48,310 nt of DNA from Prosthecobacter sp. (GTDB taxonomy: Bacteria > Verrucomicrobiota > Verrucomicrobiia > Verrucomicrobiales > Verrucomicrobiaceae): assembly GCF_029946185.1 (NCBI RefSeq), contig NZ_JAQSEA010000124.1, positions 1 to 48,310 on the forward strand, read 5' to 3'. The position numbers were made by a program, and so were the translations under genes. The notes below the pieces were generated by a model. The model searched no databases. It saw only the letters and a list, made by a program, of their open reading frames with translations, and was not told the DNA's origin. Shown here one piece after another: positions 44,355 to 48,310 of the stretch (position 1 is its first letter; the number at the start of each line of letters is the position of its first letter).

Positions 44355-45191
44355 TCACTTCGCCCCACCCATATACCGCAGCACTCTGGCCAGCGTCCCA
44401 CGCATCTCCTTGCGGTCCACGATCATATCCACCAGCCCGTGCTGCATCATGAATTCCGCCGTCTGAAACCCAGGCGGCAGATCCGCATGCGTCGTTTCCT
44501 TCACCACACGCGGACCGGCAAACCCGATCATGCACTTCGGCTCCGCAATAATGAGGTCTCCCAGCGTCGCGAAACTCGCGGTCACACCACCCGTCGTCGG
44601 GTGCGTCAGCACTGAAATGTAGGAGAGCCGTGCCTCGGCATGCCGCGCCAGTGCTCCGCTCGTCTTCGCCATCTGCATCAGGCTTAGAATACCCTCATGC
44701 ATACGCGCACCGCCAGAGGCGGAAAAAACGATGACCGGCTTGCGCTCCGCCGTTGCGGCCTCAATGGCGCGGGTGATCTTCTCACCCACCACGCTGCCCA
44801 TGCTGGCACCGAGGAAACGGAAATCCATGATCGCCACCAGAACGGGAATCCCCTCAATCACGGCACGCCCGGTAACGACAGCCTCGGTCAGCCCGGTCTT
44901 CGCCTGGTAGGCCTTGACCTTGTCCAGATAGCCTTTGAAGCCGAGAGCGTTCACGGAATCGAGACTCTTGTCCATTTCCACAAAGCTGCCCTCATCCACC
45001 AGACTGGCGATGCGCTCATCCGAAGCGATGGTGAAGTGGTAGCCGCAGCTCGTGCAGACCCGCAGGTTTTTGGCCAGCGCCTGCTCAAAGAGGCTCTCAT
45101 TGCACGAAGGGCACTTCGTCCAAAGGCCTTCCGGCATGTCGCGCTTCTTTTCGCCTAAATCATTAACGTTGCGTTTTTTGAAAAATCCCAT
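44355..45191 (-). CDS. accD: Acetyl-CoA carboxylase carboxyltransferase subunit beta
   Basis: 278 residues. The N-terminal zinc ribbon CPSCNESLFEQALAKNLRVC is followed by the second knuckle CTSCGYH; the carboxyltransferase core shows GRAVIEGIPVLVAIMDFRFLGASMGS-type sequence (split here as VAIMDFRFLGASMGS), VFSASGGARMHEG, LTHPTTGGVTASFA and IGFAGPRVV. With AccA it transfers carboxyl from biotin to acetyl-CoA for fatty acid synthesis. AccA, AccB and AccC are not in the window. The preceding comF gene is 142 bases away on the same strand. Confidence 0.96.
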   Translation of the reverse strand: MGFFKKRNVNDLGEKKRDMPEGLWTKCPSCNESLFEQALAKNLRVCTSCGYHFTIASDERIASLVDEGSFVEMDKSLDSVNALGFKGYLDKVKAYQAKTGLTEAVVTGRAVIEGIPVLVAIMDFRFLGASMGSVVGEKITRAIEAATAERKPVIVFSASGGARMHEGILSLMQMAKTSGALARHAEARLSYISVLTHPTTGGVTASFATLGDLIIAEPKCMIGFAGPRVVKETTHADLPPGFQTAEFMMQHGLVDMIVDRKEMRGTLARVLRYMGGAK

Positions 45192-45333
45192 GGTAGGTCA
45201 GTCGGTAAGGCATCCGGCATCATCAGGCCTGTGGGTGCGCCTCCTCGAATTGCATGTCGCAGGAGTTGCAGGGAGGAATTCCACCCGGCGTTCACACTGT
45301 CAGGCCCGGCCAAAGTCGGACGCGAAAGCAATC

Positions 45334-46116
45334 CTAGCCGCGTGTTGTGGTGATGACCACCACTTTTTCTGCTCCCCCCTCCCGTCGCAAGACCCGCGCG
45401 CATTCACTGGCCGTTGCCCCCGTAGTAAAAACATCGTCCACCAGCAGGATGCGCCGCCCCTGCAGGTTGACTGGAGCCTGCCAGCGCCTCGGCTGCCGTA
45501 CGGCAAACGCCCCACGCAAGTTTTTCAGCCGCTCCTCACGGTGCAGCCCCGCCTGCGAATCCGTCTCCCGCGTCCGCAGCAGCGCCTTCGCCGCAGGAAT
45601 CCCCGTCAAACGCGACAGCCGCTCGCACAGCTCCCAGCTTTGATTGTACTCCCGGTCCACCTCCCGGCTGTGGTGCAGCGGCACCGGCACCAGCAGCCAC
45701 TCCGCGAGATCTTCCCGCGCCAGCCGGGGCTCAGCCAAGGTCCGCAGCATCAGGTGGGCCAGCGCCCCGCGCAGTTGCAGACGGCGCTCATACTTGAACT
45801 TGTGAATCAGCTCCCGCATCACCCCCTCAGCATGGCAGGCCGCCACGGCAAACTCAAACTCCAGCCGCCGGCCGCTGCAGTTCGCACAGCGAAACTCGTT
45901 CGTCAGTGCACCCTCATAGACCTCACCGCACACCATGCAGTACGGCGCTTCCACCAGCGGCAGCGCATCAGCACACCCCTCGCAAAACCACCCCTCCTCC
46001 ACCGGCACCTTGCACACGCAGCACAGCGGCGGATACACCAGGTCCACCCACGCACGCCATACCGGCAGCAGCAGCTGCTGCACACGCGATGGATCTGGAG
46101 GGCCGGGAAAGGACAT
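45334..46116 (-). CDS. comF: ComF family phosphoribosyltransferase-like protein
   Basis: 260 residues. The N-terminal zinc-binding part has CCVC, CEGC, CMVC and CANC pairs (about residues 37-85), followed by a phosphoribosyltransferase fold with the PRPP-type loop ILLVDDVFTTGATASE (about 222-237). In naturally competent bacteria ComF takes part in uptake of transforming DNA. No other competence gene is nearby. It is divergent from purT. Confidence 0.93.
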   Translation of the reverse strand: MSFPGPPDPSRVQQLLLPVWRAWVDLVYPPLCCVCKVPVEEGWFCEGCADALPLVEAPYCMVCGEVYEGALTNEFRCANCSGRRLEFEFAVAACHAEGVMRELIHKFKYERRLQLRGALAHLMLRTLAEPRLAREDLAEWLLVPVPLHHSREVDREYNQSWELCERLSRLTGIPAAKALLRTRETDSQAGLHREERLKNLRGAFAVRQPRRWQAPVNLQGRRILLVDDVFTTGATASECARVLRREGGAEKVVVITTTRG

Positions 46117-46169
46117 GACTCATCCTAAATGCGATTTGAAGCCAGCCAACTGCAAGCCTAAATGCAGCC

Positions 46170-47351
46170 ATGTCCCGCATCGGCACCCCCCTTTCCTCCT
46201 CCGCAACCAAGGTCATGCTTCTCGGCTCCGGCGAGCTTGGCAAAGAAGTCGTCATCGAACTCCAGCGCCTCGGCTGTGAAGTCATCGCCGTGGATCGCTA
46301 CGCCAACGCCCCCGCCATGCAGGTCGCGCATCGCAGCCACATCATCTCCATGCTCGATGGCGAAGCCCTCCGCCGCCTCGTCGAAATCGAAAAACCCGAC
46401 TGCATCGTCCCGGAAATCGAAGCCATCGCCACCGACACCCTCCTCGAACTCGAAGACGAAGGCTTCCGCGTCGTCCCCACCGCCCGCGCCGCCAAGCTCA
46501 CCATGAACCGCGAAGGCATCCGACGCCTCGCCGCCGAGGAACTGGGCCTCAAGTCCTCCCCCTACATCTTTGCCGCCACCGAGGAGGAATTCCGCGCCGC
46601 CATTGAAAAAATCGGCATGCCCTGCGTCGTCAAGCCCATCATGAGCAGCTCCGGCAAGGGCCAGAGCGTCGTCAAAACCGCTGATGACATCGCCCACTCC
46701 TGGAAATACGCCCAAGAAGGCGGCCGCGCCGGCAAGGGCAAAGTCATCGTCGAAGGCTTCGTCGACTTTGACTACGAGATCACCATGCTCACCGTCCGCC
46801 ACGCCGGCGGCACCTCCTTCTGCGCCCCCGTCGGCCACACCCAGATCAAGGGCGACTACGTTGAGTCCTGGCAGCCGCACCCCATGTCCAAAACAGCCCT
46901 CGATGCCGCCGAACACATGGCCGGTGCCATCACCGAAGCTCTGGGCGGTCGCGGCCTCTTCGGCGTCGAAATGTTCATCAAAGGCGACGACGTCATCTTC
47001 AGCGAAGTCTCCCCCCGCCCGCACGACACCGGCCTCGTCACCCTCATCTCCCAGGATTTGAGCGAGTTCGCCCTCCACGTCCGCGCCATCCTCGGCCTCC
47101 CCATCCCCAACATCCGTCAGCATGGTCCCAGCGCCAGCTGCGCCGTCCTCGTCGAAGGCGAATCCGCCAAAGTCCAGTTCGGCGCCCTCGATCAAGTCCT
47201 CGCCGAGCCCGACACCCAGGTCCGCCTCTTCGGCAAGCCCAGCGTCAGCGGCCAGCGCCGCATGGCCGTCACCCTCGCCCGCGCCGAAACCATCAACGAA
47301 GCCCGCGCCAAAGCCCACCGCGCCGCCAAGGCGATGGAAATCCGCCTCTAG
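46170..47351 (+). CDS. purT: Formate-dependent phosphoribosylglycinamide formyltransferase
   Basis: 393 residues, typical for PurT. The ATP-grasp enzyme makes formyl-GAR from formate, ATP and GAR in purine synthesis. Motifs are [82 protein letters not shown] (given in part) and [17 protein letters not shown] 46170 is chosen over the in-frame alternatives by family start. It is followed at 51 bases by the SirB1-like gene, possibly co-transcribed. Confidence 0.96.
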   Translation: MSRIGTPLSSSATKVMLLGSGELGKEVVIELQRLGCEVIAVDRYANAPAMQVAHRSHIISMLDGEALRRLVEIEKPDCIVPEIEAIATDTLLELEDEGFRVVPTARAAKLTMNREGIRRLAAEELGLKSSPYIFAATEEEFRAAIEKIGMPCVVKPIMSSSGKGQSVVKTADDIAHSWKYAQEGGRAGKGKVIVEGFVDFDYEITMLTVRHAGGTSFCAPVGHTQIKGDYVESWQPHPMSKTALDAAEHMAGAITEALGGRGLFGVEMFIKGDDVIFSEVSPRPHDTGLVTLISQDLSEFALHVRAILGLPIPNIRQHGPSASCAVLVEGESAKVQFGALDQVLAEPDTQVRLFGKPSVSGQRRMAVTLARAETINEARAKAHRAAKAMEIRL

Positions 47352-47401
47352 GTGCAAGATCATGATTGCCTCCGGCGTTGGGGACGTGTTATCACCTACA
47401 A

Positions 47402-48244
47402 ATGCCCGCTACCGCTCACCTGAGCCATCTCATCAAACTGCTCGACGACGACTCTGAAGTCGTCCGTCACGCGGTGCGGCATGAGCTCACCGGCATGCGC
47501 CGCGAGCTGCCGCAGCACATCGAGACCTTGGAGACTCCCCTGTCTGCCGACGAGGAAAAGCTGGTGGCGCAGTTGCTCGAGCCCGCCCGCCGCAACGAAC
47601 TCGAAGAGACCTGGATGCGCTGGCGCTGGATGGAAGGTCCGGACGCGCAGCTTGAAGAGGGGCTCAGCCAGCTTTCCGCCTACCTAAACGGCTGGAAGTC
47701 TCAGTCCGCCGATCTGGCAAAACGCCTGGATGCACTCACAGAAGAAGCCTTCGCCGAAAAAGGCCGTATGGATGCCCATGAACTGGCGCAGTGGCTCTTT
47801 GCCTCCAACAACGGCGTCACCCGTTTCCGTGGCAACAGCAAGGACTACTACTCCCCCGCGAACAGCAATCTGTTCTGGGTGCTGAACACCGGCTTGGGCA
47901 ATCCCATCAGCCTCTGCTGCCTCTACCGCCTGCTGGGCCACCGTTTCGGCCTCGAAATCGAAGGCTGCAATTTCCCCGGCCATTTCCTCTCCCGCGTCCA
48001 ATACCGCGACAAGACCTGGCTCGTCGATTGCTTCAACCGCGGGCGCTTCATGCTGGCCGCCGATGTGGCCAAACACCACCCCGCCGCGAATCCCGGCATG
48101 GAAGACCTCATCCACGAGCCCGCCACCGCCGAAGCCACCCTCCTGCGCATCCTGCGCAATCTCGACGAAGCCTACGAACGCCTCGTTTTGCTCCCCGAAC
48201 GCCAGTTCATGCGCCGCCTGGCGGTGAAGCTGATGGAAGATTAG
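47402..48244 (+). CDS. SirB1/transglutaminase-like (Transglut_core2) protein
   Basis: 280 residues from ATG 47402 (MPATAHLSHLIKLLDDD); the longer frame from 47366 adds only spacer sequence. The N-terminal ~90 residues look like a HEAT-type helical repeat; the core matches the SirB1 family: RFRGNSKDYYSPANSNLFWV, NTGLGNPISLCCLYRLLGHR and GCNFPGHFLSRVQY, with a predicted Cys/His pair (ISLCC and FPGHFL). The biochemical role of the family is not established. Confidence 0.88.
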   Translation: MPATAHLSHLIKLLDDDSEVVRHAVRHELTGMRRELPQHIETLETPLSADEEKLVAQLLEPARRNELEETWMRWRWMEGPDAQLEEGLSQLSAYLNGWKSQSADLAKRLDALTEEAFAEKGRMDAHELAQWLFASNNGVTRFRGNSKDYYSPANSNLFWVLNTGLGNPISLCCLYRLLGHRFGLEIEGCNFPGHFLSRVQYRDKTWLVDCFNRGRFMLAADVAKHHPAANPGMEDLIHEPATAEATLLRILRNLDEAYERLVLLPERQFMRRLAVKLMED

Positions 48245-48268
48245 ACAGTGTTTGGAAAGATCGGGTGG

Positions 48269-48296
48269 CCCTGACGGGATTGCACCCGTCAGGGCT
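48269..48296. other. Perfect 11-bp hairpin after the SirB1-like gene
   Basis: GCCCTGACGGG (48269-48279) and CCCGTCAGGGC (48286-48296) form a perfect stem with a 6-base loop, and the flanks GGTGG/CCACACC add weak pairing. No T-run follows on either side within the window, so it is either a terminator lacking a U-tract or an intergenic palindromic repeat. Confidence 0.6.
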
Positions 48297-48310
48297 CCCA
48301 CACCACCGGA

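Noticed and set aside
46158..47363. 401-residue minus-strand open frame opposite purT
   Set aside because: Gly/Asp/Phe-rich shadow of a strongly biased gene; the purT motifs on the plus strand are unambiguous.
1..48310. CRISPR array, prophage or complete insertion sequence
   Set aside because: No regularly spaced direct repeats, cas genes, phage structural genes or intact transposase were seen.

Overview
The window looks like a chromosomal segment of a member of the Verrucomicrobiota (a Prosthecobacter- or Verrucomicrobium-like lineage is my best guess). The pointers are GC-rich coding sequence, two different 'planctomycete-type' secreted gene pairs (a cytochrome-like DUF1549/DUF1553 protein with DUF1501, and a DUF1592-family protein with DUF1552), Tat-exported Gfo/Idh/MocA and sulfatase proteins, a BlaI/BlaR1-type regulator pair and a eukaryote-type UDP-glucose pyrophosphorylase. 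The assignment is inferred from gene content; no rRNA or other marker is present. Few genes have a strong Shine-Dalgarno sequence, so several starts were chosen from signal peptides and domain boundaries.

Layout. 1-3996: two paralogous outer-membrane barrel genes (the first cut by the window edge), each with a strong terminator, separated by a decayed group II intron/reverse transcriptase broken by small repeats; the second barrel has a good sigma-54-type promoter. 4041-5717: an atypical IlvD/Edd-family dehydratase. 5754-16860 (minus strand): a compact run blaI, M56 peptidase/sensor with a huge periplasmic C-terminus, DUF1549/1553 cytochrome-like protein, DUF1501 protein, a small protein resembling archaeal CTP-dependent riboflavin kinase, a secreted esterase and PdxA; spacing and overlaps suggest one BlaI-controlled unit. 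16917-18525: deoC and a divergent GntR regulator sharing a perfect palindromic operator. 18531-24410 (minus): PqaA-like secreted hydrolase, AhpC-type peroxiredoxin, DUF1552 and DUF1592 proteins. 24471-30030: MocA oxidoreductase, UDP-glucose pyrophosphorylase, dihaem cytochrome c, and canonical IlvD.

30138-34862 (minus): a small exopolysaccharide export set (unknown secreted protein, outer-membrane barrel, Wzc-like tyrosine autokinase, Wza-like export protein) without glycosyltransferases. 34912-34982: tRNA-Gly(TCC). 35228-42088 (minus): sulfatase, NUDIX hydrolase, DUF502 membrane protein, and the 2-oxoglutarate dehydrogenase E2 and E1 genes (the E2 appears to lack the peripheral subunit-binding domain). 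42294-48244: MocR-type regulator, a two-helix membrane protein, accD, comF, purT, and a SirB1-like protein.

Most of the window is ordinary metabolism. The parts most worth a second look are the BlaI/BlaR1-headed operon with the riboflavin-kinase-like protein, the deoC/gntR operator, the short E2, and the group II intron remnant between duplicated barrels. I saw no CRISPR array, prophage, toxin-antitoxin pair or intact transposase.
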